Both the position numbers and the translations under genes were made by a program. A stretch of 64,000 nucleotides of DNA from Streptomyces carpinensis (lineage in GTDB: Bacteria > Actinomycetota > Actinomycetes > Streptomycetales > Streptomycetaceae), in contig NZ_MUBM01000266.1 in NCBI RefSeq assembly GCF_002154505.1, forward strand, positions 1-64,000, in the 5' to 3' direction. Position 1 is the stretch's first letter. Every line of letters starts with the position of its first letter. The notes beneath the pieces are model-generated. The model did not search any database, was not told the DNA's origin, and saw only the letters and a program-made list of their open reading frames with translations. Shown piece after piece: positions 26,315 through 34,461 of the stretch.

Positions 26315-27565
26315 TCACATGAGGTAGTCGCCGGTCGTCGCCTGCCATGCGGCGTACTGGTCGCCCGCCCGCGTCCCGAGGCTGCGCGAGATCCTGGCCG
26401 CGGCCTCCTTGAGGGACACGACCCACCGGCGCACCTGGTGCGCGTCCGCCCCTCGGGGCAGCTGGCCGAGCCGGAGGCACAGCGCGACCGAGCCGTCCGG
26501 GCCGAGGACGGGTCCGACGATCGTGCCGAGATCGTAGGTCTCGCCATCGACGATCTCGCACGTCTCGTAGAACGCGGAGGCGCCGGAGATCACGGCCCGA
26601 ACGGCGCGCTCGCGGGCCGGCGTCAGCTCACCCGCGGCGTACTCCCGCATCGCCTCGGTGAGGTCCGCGTACCGCGGACCGCCCTCGGGCGGGATCCGGG
26701 ACATCGCGTAGCCGAGCTCGTGGACCGTCTTCAGGCGGTGGCGGTACTTCTCGACGACCTCGGGCTCCTGCGAGGGCGCGCGCCGCAACCACGCCTCGAC
26801 GGTCGCCTCGGGCGCCCACGCGATGTACGCCTCGCCCAGCGGGGGCATGAGCGGAACCCGCTGCCCGAGCTGCTCCTGCGGCCGGGCGCTGCCACCGAAC
26901 GCGCTCACCGCCGTGGTGAGTTCGTGGTCGTTGACCGCGACGAGGAGGGCCGCCTCGCACCGGTGCTCGCGGGCGAGCCACTCGACCGCCGTCCGCCCGA
27001 CGTCGGCGAGCCGGACCGCCTCGATGAGCTCGGCGTCGCCGCGCGCCGCGAGGCCGCGCGGCGAGAAGCCGCCGTAGCCGCCCTGGAAGAAGAGCAGCGG
27101 CGTCGCGGGCCGGGTCACCGCCATGTCCTGGACGCGGCACACGACGATGAGGTGGTCGCCTGCGGGGACGACCCGGTCGAGGGTGCAGTGGATGTGCGCG
27201 ACGGCGCCGTCGAGGGCGGGCACGCCGTACGCCGATGGGAACCACGCGACGTCGTCGAACTTCCCCGGCCGCGGCACGGCCATCGTCCGGCACAGCTCGA
27301 GCTGGTCGTGCGCGAGGACATTGACGCAGAAGGTCCCCGCGTCGCGCATGAGGGCGAAGGTCCCCGACGTCGTCTTCGGCATGAAGGAGACGAGCGGCGG
27401 GTCGAGCGAGACCGACGTGAAGGTGCCGACCACCATGCCGACCGGCTCCCCCGACTCGGTCGTCCCGGTCACCACGGCCACGCCGGTGGGATAGTGGCCC
27501 ATGACCTCCCGGTAGTGCGAGGGGTCGACGGTTCTCGGCTCGCCCGCCTGCTGGGAATCGGTCAC
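26315..27565 (-). CDS. Flavin reductase fused to an IclR-type effector domain
   Basis: A 416-residue two-domain protein. Residues 15-170 are an NAD(P)H:flavin reductase of the HpaC/HsaB family (YREVMGHYPTGVAVVTG, FTSVSLDPPLVSFMP, GTFCVNVLAHDQ, YGGFSPRG), the electron donor for the HsaA-like oxygenases. Residues 185-400 read as an IclR C-terminal sensor domain: GQRVPLMPPLGEAYIAWAP is the pocket segment of IclR regulators, and IVGPVLGPDGSVALCLRLG plus VVSLKEAAARISRSLG is their end. No helix-turn-helix is present. The sensor may gate flavin reduction by a pathway phenol, as the MarR-like domain does in the C1 reductase of p-hydroxyphenylacetate hydroxylase. Start is GTG at 27565, divergent from the TetR genes across a palindrome. 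Confidence 0.82.
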   Translation of the reverse strand: MTDSQQAGEPRTVDPSHYREVMGHYPTGVAVVTGTTESGEPVGMVVGTFTSVSLDPPLVSFMPKTTSGTFALMRDAGTFCVNVLAHDQLELCRTMAVPRPGKFDDVAWFPSAYGVPALDGAVAHIHCTLDRVVPAGDHLIVVCRVQDMAVTRPATPLLFFQGGYGGFSPRGLAARGDAELIEAVRLADVGRTAVEWLAREHRCEAALLVAVNDHELTTAVSAFGGSARPQEQLGQRVPLMPPLGEAYIAWAPEATVEAWLRRAPSQEPEVVEKYRHRLKTVHELGYAMSRIPPEGGPRYADLTEAMREYAAGELTPARERAVRAVISGASAFYETCEIVDGETYDLGTIVGPVLGPDGSVALCLRLGQLPRGADAHQVRRWVVSLKEAAARISRSLGTRAGDQYAAWQATTGDYLM

Positions 27566-27591
27566 GGCGTCACCTCACTGCTCAAGGACTC

Positions 27592-27607
27592 TGTAGTAGG
27601 CACTACA
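27592..27607 (+). promoter_or_regulatory. Putative TetR operator, perfect palindrome
   Basis: TGTAGTAGGCACTACA: 6-bp arms TGTAGT and ACTACA around AGGC, 26 nt upstream of the flavin reductase start. It is the complete form of the half-conserved sites at 8719 and 8831, linking both promoter regions of the cluster. Confidence 0.6.
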
Positions 27608-27707
27608 GCGAAAAGTAGAGTCTCTGGCGCCGCGGCGCAAGGTATCGCGTGCGCACAACGAGAATCAGCCGATATCCGGATCGCCGAGCAGGTAAGATCT
27701 TCCGGAG

Positions 27708-27722
27708 TCACTGTTACAGTGA
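27708..27722 (+). promoter_or_regulatory. Second palindrome before the TetR genes
   Basis: TCACTGTTACAGTGA, a perfect odd palindrome (7-bp arms, central T), 52 nt upstream of the first TetR start. It is unlike the ACTACA site, so it may be the autoregulatory operator of one of the two TetR proteins. Confidence 0.5.
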
Positions 27723-27774
27723 AAGAAGCCCGGAGGTTTCGGCCCGGGCCCGGCAGCAGGGGGAGAGCAGAGCA

Positions 27775-28410
27775 GTGCCACGCAAGACCGACCGCCGTCA
27801 CCGCCAGGGCGACGAGTCCCGGCGTGCCATCCTCGAGGCGACGCTCGAGATCGCGGCGCGCAACGGCTACGACGGGACGACGGTCGCCGCCGTGACCGAG
27901 GCGACGGGGCTGCCCGCGAGCTCGATCTATTGGCACTTCGGGAGCAAGGACGGCCTGCTCGCCGCGACCCTCGACTTCTCCTATCGGGAGTGGCGGGCGC
28001 TCGCCCCGACCTGGGCCGGCTCCGTCGAGACCGGCTCGGTCGCCGAGGAGGTCGAGACGAGGTTCCAGCGGGCCGCCGTCTCGCTCACGACCTCGCCGGA
28101 GTTCTGGTCCCTCGGGCTCCTGCTCACACTCCAGCAGCGGGTCAAGGAGCCGGCCGCGCGCCGCCTCTACGCCGAGGTCCGTCACGAGACCGAGACCGCG
28201 ATCATGGAATGGTGGGTCCAGGTTCTGCGGCCCGAGGCGGTGACCGAGGACCCGCGACTGCCGCGGCGCCTCGCGCGGTTCCACATGATGCTCATGGACG
28301 GTCTCTTCATGCATGTGCGCTCGACCTCCGGCCGCGACGTCAAGCGCGTCGTCAGCCTCGCCGCCCGGGGCCTAGCGGAGCACCTCGTCCGGACTGGGGC
28401 AGCGGCATGA
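27775..28410 (+). CDS. TetR-family regulator A
   Basis: A 211-residue TetR-type repressor. The N-terminal HTH is clear: RRAILEATLEIAARNGYDGTTVAAVTEATGLPASSIYWHFGSKDGLL, about residues 16-62. The C-terminal ligand domain (TetR_C) has no recognised effector signature. Start is GTG at 27775 behind a purine-rich GGGGGAGAG stretch. Its stop overlaps the start of a second TetR gene, so both are made together. Probable target: the ACTACA-type sites in front of the catabolic operons and its own promoter; the effector would be a pathway intermediate. Which of the two regulators binds which palindrome cannot be read. Confidence 0.88.
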   Translation: MPRKTDRRHRQGDESRRAILEATLEIAARNGYDGTTVAAVTEATGLPASSIYWHFGSKDGLLAATLDFSYREWRALAPTWAGSVETGSVAEEVETRFQRAAVSLTTSPEFWSLGLLLTLQQRVKEPAARRLYAEVRHETETAIMEWWVQVLRPEAVTEDPRLPRRLARFHMMLMDGLFMHVRSTSGRDVKRVVSLAARGLAEHLVRTGAAA

Positions 28411-29051
28411 ACGCGCGGCAGTCCGCGGCCGAGACCGAGTCGGTGTCCGAGGAAGGCGCCCCGAGCGCCCGGTCGGCCGACCGCATCCTCAGGGCGGCCG
28501 CCGAGCTGGCGAAGACCCACGGGGTGGCCGGCGCGACGATCGCGGCCGTCTGCCGGCGCTCGGGCCTGCCGGTCAGCTCGGTCTACTGGCACTTCGAGGA
28601 CAAGGACGGGCTCTTCTCCGAGGTGATCCGGCACAGCTTCGCCGAGTGGCTCGTGACGGTGCCCCGGTGGGAGGCCGAGGACGGCACGACCCTCGGGCAG
28701 GGCGTCCGCAATGTCGTGGGCGCGTCGTACCGGACCCTCGGCATGATTCCCGACTTCATGCGCGTCGGGATGCAGGTCCTCCTCGAGAAGGGCGACACGT
28801 ACGGCAAGACCCGCCGAGCGTTCCTCGACTGCCGGCTCCAGGTCCGACGCATGATCTCCGCCTGGGTCCGGCGGGTCGAACCGAGCGCGTCGGCGGACCG
28901 GGCCGACGACGTCGCAACCCTCGTCGTCGCCTTCGCCGACGGAGCGGCCGTCGGCTCGCAGATCTACCCCGACTGGGACTCCGAGGAGTACGTCGACCTC
29001 ATGTCCGGCATGCTCACGTGTCTGCCACCGGACGACACGGCCGCGTACTGA
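28407..29051 (+). CDS. TetR-family regulator B
   Basis: A 214-residue TetR-type regulator whose ATG overlaps the stop of regulator A. HTH: ADRILRAAAELAKTHGVAGATIAAVCRRSGLPVSSVYWHFEDKDGLF, about residues 24-70. The recognition helix (LPVSSVYWHF) is nearly the same as in regulator A (LPASSIYWHF), while the rest has diverged. Two co-translated TetR proteins with alike recognition helices could compete for one operator or form heterodimers. It is the last gene of cluster 1. Confidence 0.88.
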   Translation: MNARQSAAETESVSEEGAPSARSADRILRAAAELAKTHGVAGATIAAVCRRSGLPVSSVYWHFEDKDGLFSEVIRHSFAEWLVTVPRWEAEDGTTLGQGVRNVVGASYRTLGMIPDFMRVGMQVLLEKGDTYGKTRRAFLDCRLQVRRMISAWVRRVEPSASADRADDVATLVVAFADGAAVGSQIYPDWDSEEYVDLMSGMLTCLPPDDTAAY

Positions 29052-29259
29052 TCCGACGGGTGGCCGGTCCGTCTCCGGCGGCATCACCGTTCCACTTCGA
29101 AGTTCCGAAGAGGACCTGATGCTGTCCGTTGTCCGCCACTGACCTCTGGTCAACCCCCTGATCAGCCGCGGCGGATGCGTGCTCGCCGGGAACAGCGGCG
29201 ACCGGCACCGATACCGGCGCGGTAGGGCTGACCCCCCACGAAGACGCCGGTCCGCAGCA

Positions 29260-29279
29260 GTGCACAGGTGCCTGTGCAC
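29260..29279 (+). promoter_or_regulatory. Perfect 20-bp palindrome before the ArsR-type gene
   Basis: GTGCACAGGTGCCTGTGCAC, 9-bp arms around TG, ending 16 nt before the ATG at 29296. A likely operator for the winged-helix regulator itself; bound protein would also block the following permease gene. Confidence 0.6.
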
Positions 29280-29295
29280 AGACGACTGTGTAGGC

Positions 29296-30030
29296 ATGCC
29301 ACAGGAACCCGGCACCCCCGGACCACATGCGCCCGCTCGGCCGGCCCCGGCACTGCCGACCGAGCCGGTCGAACTCTCCGACCTCGCGACCCTCAAGGCG
29401 CTCTCGTACCCGCGTCGGCAGCGGATACTGCAACACCTCACCCGGCACGGCCCGGCCACCTCCGCGACGCTCGCCCGGGCCCTGGGGCTGAACACCGGCT
29501 CCACCAGCTACCACCTGCGCCAACTCGCGCGACACGGCTTCGTCGAGGAGACGACGAAGAAGCAGGCCACGCACGAGGCGGGCGGTGCCACCGGCCGGGA
29601 GCGCTGGTGGCGGGCGATACCGGGTGACCGGCGCTTCCCGCCGCGCAGTCGGCAGAGCCCTGAGATGCGGCTGGTCATGGACGAGCTCAACCACCGCGCC
29701 TACACGGCCGACCTGGAACTCTTCGAGCAGGCGCAGCAGGGCGGCGTCGGCGACGATCCCTGGGCGGACGCCTTCCCGTACTCGCGTGCCGGTATCCGGC
29801 TGACGTTGCCCGAACTGCGCATGCTCTTCGAGGAGTACATCGCCCTGCTCAACCGCTACAGGCGCCCCGAGACGAGCACCCCGCCCGATGCGCGCACCGT
29901 GCTGACCCGCTTTTTCGCCTTCCCCGCACCCGCCGCTGCCGACCTCGCGGGTCACGACGACCGCGACGGCCAAGGCCCCCACGCCACACACACCACGAAC
30001 CCGCCCACAGCGAAGAGGAACGATCCCTGA
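29296..30030 (+). CDS. ArsR-type winged-helix regulator
   Basis: A 244-residue regulator. The winged HTH is at about 30-85: LSDLATLKALSYPRRQRILQHL, then ATSATLARALGLNTGSTSYHLRQLARHGFVEE. The long C-terminal part is helical with an acidic surface and ends in a low-complexity tail; it has no metal-binding Cys pair, so this is not a metal sensor. The start was set at the ATG at 29296, just after a perfect palindrome; an ATG at 29179 is in frame but would place the palindrome inside the gene. It overlaps the permease gene (ATGA) and is probably its repressor. Confidence 0.82.
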   Translation: MPQEPGTPGPHAPARPAPALPTEPVELSDLATLKALSYPRRQRILQHLTRHGPATSATLARALGLNTGSTSYHLRQLARHGFVEETTKKQATHEAGGATGRERWWRAIPGDRRFPPRSRQSPEMRLVMDELNHRAYTADLELFEQAQQGGVGDDPWADAFPYSRAGIRLTLPELRMLFEEYIALLNRYRRPETSTPPDARTVLTRFFAFPAPAAADLAGHDDRDGQGPHATHTTNPPTAKRNDP

Positions 30031-32558
30031 TGATGCTGCGCTACGCCCTGAAGTCGGTCCGTGCCCGCAAGGCCGCATTCATCGGCGCCTTCCTCGCCCT
30101 GATGTGCGCTGCCGCCCTGATCACCGCCTGCGGCACCCTCCTGGAGACCGGCCTGCGCGGCACGATCCGCACCGAGCGCTACGCCGCCACCCCCGTCCTG
30201 GTCTCGGCCGACCAGAACGTCCACCAGACCACCGTCAAGCACAAGAAGGGCAAGACCAAGATCAAGCACAAGGCGAAGCCCATCGCCGAACGCGCCTGGC
30301 TTCCGCAGAGTCTGGAAGGCACCCTCGCGCGCACTCCTGGTGTCGCCCGGGTCGTTCCCGAACTCACCTTCCTCGCCGAGCCGTTGACACCGGGCGGGAC
30401 GGGTGACCGTACCGCCTACGGGCACGCCTGGGACTCCGCCGCCCTGACGCCGTACCGGCTGACCGAGGGCAGCGCACCGAAGGCGGCGACCGACCTCGTC
30501 ATCGACCCCTGGCTCGCGGCGCGGGACCACCTGAAGGTCGGTGACCGGCTCACCGTCCAGTCGACACAGGCCCCGCGCAGCTACCGGATCTCCGGAATCG
30601 CCGCCCCCGCCACGGACGTACGCCACCAGACATCGCTGTTCTTCTCCACCGCCGAGGCACGCCGGCTGGCCACGCACCCCGGGCAGGTCACCGCGTTCGG
30701 CCTGGTCCCCGACCGGGGAACGGACACCGGGCAGCTGCGCCAGGCCGTCGCGCGGGCGCTGCACGGCACCACCGCTCAGGCCGGCAGCGGGGACGGCCGC
30801 GGGCCGGTGGAGTTCCTCGACGCGGCCGCGGCGCGCACCATGCTGGTCAGCATGGGCGGGGCCATGGGCGGCACCTCGCTGCTCGTGGCGGTCCTCGTGG
30901 TCGTCGGCACCTTCGCGCTGACCGTCCAGCAGCGGTATCGCGAACTCGCCCTGCTCCGCGCCATCGCCGCCACCTCCGGTCAGATCCGCAAGCTGCTCGG
31001 CCGCGAGGCCCTGATCGTGGGCGCGGTCGCCGGTACCGCGGGTGGCCTGGCCGGACTGCCTCTGGGCAGCCGGCTGCACAGCAGGCTCGTCGGCATGGGC
31101 GCCATTCCCGCCACGCTCCAGCACACCGTGAGCGTGTTCCCGGTCTTCGCCGCCTTCGCCGCGACCCTGGCCGGTGCGTGGGCCGCCGCGCGGATCGCCT
31201 CCCGACGGATCGCCCGGATCCGACCGGCCGAGGCGCTCGCCGAGTCACGCACCGAGACCGCGCGGCCGCCGTGGGGACGTGTCCTCGCCGGGCTCCTGCT
31301 GCTGGCCGGCGGCACCGTCCTCGTCGTCGTCCTCGCCTCGCTTCGCACCGAGCCCGCCTCCACGCCCGTCACTTTCCTCGCAGTCGTCGTGCTGGCCGGC
31401 GCCGTCGCCCTGCTGGGGCCGCTCCTGGTCAAGGCGGCCACGCTGCTCCTCGGCGGCCCGCTGCGGCTCACCGGACCGGGCGGCCGGCTGGCCAGAGCCA
31501 ACCTGCGCGGCAACGCTGTCCGCATGGCCTCCGTCGTCACCCCGCTCACCCTCCTCATCGGCATGACCTGCACGGTCCTGTTCGTCCAGCCCACCCTCGG
31601 CAACGCCGCCCGCGCCCAGGCACGTGAGGGCGTGCACGCCGACTGGGTCGTCCTCGCGGCCGGACCGGGCGTCCCCGCCGAGGCCGCGCGGAAACTCCGT
31701 ACCCAGCACGACGTGGCCACCGAAGTGGTGCGCACGACCGTCCGGGTCGGCCTCGACAAGTACGCGGCACAGGGCGTCACCCCAGCGGGGCTCACCCGCA
31801 CCTGGGACCCGGGCGTCACCGCCGGCTCACTCGACCGGCTCACCGAGCACACCGTGGCCCTCAGCCAACTGGCCGCCGATCAACTCCACCTGAAGCCCGG
31901 CAACACCCTGAAGCTCACACTCGGCGACGGCACGCCCGCCACACTGACCGTCGCAGCCGTCTACGCCAAGGGGCTCGGCTTCGGAGACCTCACCCTCGCG
32001 CATGACCTGGTCGCACGCCACGTCGACAATCCACTCGCCACCTCCGTCCTCGTCGGCACGCCCCGGACACAGACACAACTCGCGACCGCTCTGCGCGAGT
32101 TCCCGGGCGTCCGCGTCGTCTCCCCGCAGGACGCCGACCATCTCCAGGCGGACCGGCAACAGGCGAACGCGGAGGCCAACTACCTCGCCATGGGTCTCGT
32201 CCTGGCCTTCACGGCCATCGCAGCCGTCAACACGCTCGCCATGTCGGTCTCCGAACGAGTACGGGAGTTCGCGCTGCTGCGCCTCGCGGGCGCCACCCGC
32301 CGGCAGGTGCTGCGCATGCTGCGCACCGAGGCGCTGTCGGTGCTGCTTCTGTCCACCGGACTCGGCAGCGGCATCGCCCTCGCCATCCTGACCGCGTTCA
32401 GCATCGGCATGACCGGCCACGCCGCCCCGGCCGTGACTCCGTTGCTCTATGTCGCCGTCGTGGCGGTCGCCGGACTCCTCGCCCTCGTCGCCACCGCCCT
32501 GCCAGGACGCGCGGCCCTCGGGGTACGGGCGGTGACGGTAGCCACCGCCACGGAGTAG
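30030..32558 (+). CDS. FtsX/MacB-type ABC transporter permease
   Basis: An 842-residue permease with two FtsX domains. An N-terminal anchor (FIGAFLALMCAAALITACG) is followed by a large extracytoplasmic MacB-like region. The first FtsX domain (about 270-400) has YRELALLRAIAATSGQIRKLL. After a second extracytoplasmic part comes the C-terminal FtsX domain (about 710-835) with REFALLRLAGATRRQVLRML. The LLRAIGATxxQ motif is typical. Function: mechanotransmission or export of a peptide or antimicrobial, driven by a separate ATPase. No ATP-binding gene is adjacent, which is unusual, since the ATPase normally precedes the permease. It is preceded and probably controlled by the ArsR-type regulator. 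Confidence 0.9.
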   Translation: MMLRYALKSVRARKAAFIGAFLALMCAAALITACGTLLETGLRGTIRTERYAATPVLVSADQNVHQTTVKHKKGKTKIKHKAKPIAERAWLPQSLEGTLARTPGVARVVPELTFLAEPLTPGGTGDRTAYGHAWDSAALTPYRLTEGSAPKAATDLVIDPWLAARDHLKVGDRLTVQSTQAPRSYRISGIAAPATDVRHQTSLFFSTAEARRLATHPGQVTAFGLVPDRGTDTGQLRQAVARALHGTTAQAGSGDGRGPVEFLDAAAARTMLVSMGGAMGGTSLLVAVLVVVGTFALTVQQRYRELALLRAIAATSGQIRKLLGREALIVGAVAGTAGGLAGLPLGSRLHSRLVGMGAIPATLQHTVSVFPVFAAFAATLAGAWAAARIASRRIARIRPAEALAESRTETARPPWGRVLAGLLLLAGGTVLVVVLASLRTEPASTPVTFLAVVVLAGAVALLGPLLVKAATLLLGGPLRLTGPGGRLARANLRGNAVRMASVVTPLTLLIGMTCTVLFVQPTLGNAARAQAREGVHADWVVLAAGPGVPAEAARKLRTQHDVATEVVRTTVRVGLDKYAAQGVTPAGLTRTWDPGVTAGSLDRLTEHTVALSQLAADQLHLKPGNTLKLTLGDGTPATLTVAAVYAKGLGFGDLTLAHDLVARHVDNPLATSVLVGTPRTQTQLATALREFPGVRVVSPQDADHLQADRQQANAEANYLAMGLVLAFTAIAAVNTLAMSVSERVREFALLRLAGATRRQVLRMLRTEALSVLLLSTGLGSGIALAILTAFSIGMTGHAAPAVTPLLYVAVVAVAGLLALVATALPGRAALGVRAVTVATATE

Positions 32559-32714
32559 CCCCGGGAAGCCGACGGGCGGCCATGGAACACGCAGTGCCAG
32601 CTCACCTCCGTGACACCACCGAGGCCGCCAGGTGCGATCACCGGCACGCTACGCCGGCTCCGGACGCTCAACGATCCCCACACGCGCAGACTGTCGATGA
32701 GCCGCCGCAGCAGG

Positions 32715-32742
32715 ACGGCCCCGGCCGGGTGGCCGGGGCCGT
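32715..32742. terminator. Bidirectional terminator hairpin
   Basis: Perfect 12-bp arms ACGGCCCCGGCC and GGCCGGGGCCGT with loop GGGT, between the convergent permease and FG-GAP genes. Confidence 0.8.
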
Positions 32743-32773
32743 CTGCGGTGCGGACGACGTCAGGGGCGGGGTG

Positions 32774-34180
32774 TCAGCCGGCAAGCGGGGTGCCGAAGCC
32801 GGAGGCGCCGGCCGGCGGGCCGAAGTAGGCGGAGCCGGTGCTGGTGAGGTTGTTGGCGGTGCCGGGGAAGGCCCAGACCAACCCGGTCCCGTTCTCGCCC
32901 GAGGCGGTGGCTGCCAGGTCCGCCCGGCCGTCGTGGTTGAAGTCGCTGAGCTGGAGCTGGGATCCGAAGCGGTCGCCGGACTCGGCGTGCCCCGGAACGC
33001 CCTTGCTGTCCTGGCTGAAGGTCTGGGTGCGGGCGGTGTTGATGCCCTTGGCCGAACCGTGCAGCAGGGTGATGTTGCCGGCGTCCCGGATGGAGGCGTT
33101 GGTGCCCAGGCGCTCGGTCGGGTTGCCGACCAGCAGGTCGGCGTAGGTGTCGCCGTCGACGTCGCCGAAGGCGAGGGAGGCGCCGAAGCTGTCCCACGCG
33201 TCGTTGTCGCCCGCGACGCCCGGGGTCGCCTCGTTGATGGCGACCGGCTTGCGGGTGGCGCCGAGGGGGCCACCGGCCTCCCCGTAGAAGATGCTGACGC
33301 CCTTCCCGGCGGAGAGGGCCAGGTCGGCGCGGCCGTCGTGGTCGATGTCCCCGGTCGCCAGGGGCACCCGGTTGCCCGCGGCGTATGTGATCGGCAGGGT
33401 GCCGGCGTCCACCAGGCCGCGGGACGTGCTGTGGAGGTAGTGCAGCCGGAGGTCGTCCGGGTCGGAGTCGATCTCCGGAGGGACAGTCGCTGCGTAGACG
33501 ACGTCGCTGCGACCGTCGCCGTCGAAATCGCCCACGGTGAAGTGGTCGATCCAGACGCTGCTGCCCGGCGAGACGGTCGAGACCGCCCCGGTACCCGCGG
33601 CCCGGGTGATCGGCCCGAGTACCACCCGCAGTCGCCCGGTGACGGTGAAGGCGAGGTCGGTGCGGCCGTCGTGGTTGAAGTCGCCGGTGTGGACCTCCTG
33701 GGCCGCGGGCCCGTACGGGGTTCCGGACTTGAGACCGCCCGTCAGGGTGGTGCCGCCGGTGAGGCCCCCTCTCCCGCCCCACAGCACGACGAGGTCGCCC
33801 TGCGGGAACTCGCTGGTTCCGATCTTCTCGCCGGGTACGCCCACGACGAGGTCGCTGTACCCGTCGTGGTCCATGTCCCCGACCGCCAGCGCGGCGCCGA
33901 ACTTGTCACCGGTCTCGTTGCTGCCGGGCACACCCGGCGAGTTCTGATCGATGGTGACGCGCTTGCCGCCGGGCAGTCCCTTGGCGGATCCGTAGATCAC
34001 AGTGACCCGCCCGGCGCCGCCGCCGGATCCTATGGCGAGGTCTCGGTAGCCGTCCCCGTTGAAGTCGCCTAGGAGGCCGGAGCCCGCGGCCGATGCCGGC
34101 TGGGGAAGCACACCCAGTGCCCCGACCGCCAGGGCGCCGGTGGCCGCGACTGCCAGCACGGACGATATGCGTTTGCGCAT
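32774..34180 (-). CDS. Secreted FG-GAP (integrin-like) repeat protein
   Basis: A 468-residue secreted protein. Sec signal peptide: basic MRKRISS, hydrophobic core, AxA site near PASAAGSG. The mature part has about seven FG-GAP/VCBS-type repeats, each with a calcium-binding DxDxDG-like loop: DFNGDGYRDLAIG, DMDHDGYSDLVVG, DFNHDGRTDLAFT, DFDGDGRSDVVYA, DIDHDGRADLALS, DVDGDTYADLLVG and DFNHDGRADLAAT. Such repeats build a seven-bladed beta-propeller like integrin alpha heads. The binding partner is unknown. The family is abundant in Streptomyces. The start ATG at 34180 is preferred over longer forms because it gives the signal peptide. Confidence 0.9.
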   Translation of the reverse strand: MRKRISSVLAVAATGALAVGALGVLPQPASAAGSGLLGDFNGDGYRDLAIGSGGGAGRVTVIYGSAKGLPGGKRVTIDQNSPGVPGSNETGDKFGAALAVGDMDHDGYSDLVVGVPGEKIGTSEFPQGDLVVLWGGRGGLTGGTTLTGGLKSGTPYGPAAQEVHTGDFNHDGRTDLAFTVTGRLRVVLGPITRAAGTGAVSTVSPGSSVWIDHFTVGDFDGDGRSDVVYAATVPPEIDSDPDDLRLHYLHSTSRGLVDAGTLPITYAAGNRVPLATGDIDHDGRADLALSAGKGVSIFYGEAGGPLGATRKPVAINEATPGVAGDNDAWDSFGASLAFGDVDGDTYADLLVGNPTERLGTNASIRDAGNITLLHGSAKGINTARTQTFSQDSKGVPGHAESGDRFGSQLQLSDFNHDGRADLAATASGENGTGLVWAFPGTANNLTSTGSAYFGPPAGASGFGTPLAG

Positions 34181-34461
34181 GCGGTGTTGTCCTGTTCCCG
34201 GGTGTCGGATGTCTGTATGGGTGATGACTCGCGACAGGCGGTACTGGTTGTGGCCCGTTCGGTGCGAATCTGCCCTGGGACAACGGATTCCGCTGCGGCC
34301 TGAGCGCTCCCCGGGCGGCCGATACTCCAGTGCCGCAGCCGTGGATCGTGCGGCAGCCCGGCCGCTGCGACCGGGACCGGCCTGCGCAGGGGTTGGAAAA
34401 CCCTCGGTGATACCGGGTCGCACAGACCTCGTCTCGCAAGATCGACCGTGGTGCCGCCGGG

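Noticed and set aside
7834..29051. Cholesterol/steroid catabolic cluster
   Set aside because: The HsaA/HsaC/HsaD-like enzymes fit, but no KstR, Kst, Mce or side-chain genes and no HsaF/HsaG are seen; duplicated sets and a sugar-type importer point elsewhere.
29179..29295. Longer start for the ArsR-type regulator at ATG 29179
   Set aside because: It would put the perfect palindrome inside the coding region and adds an Arg-rich segment unlike the family.
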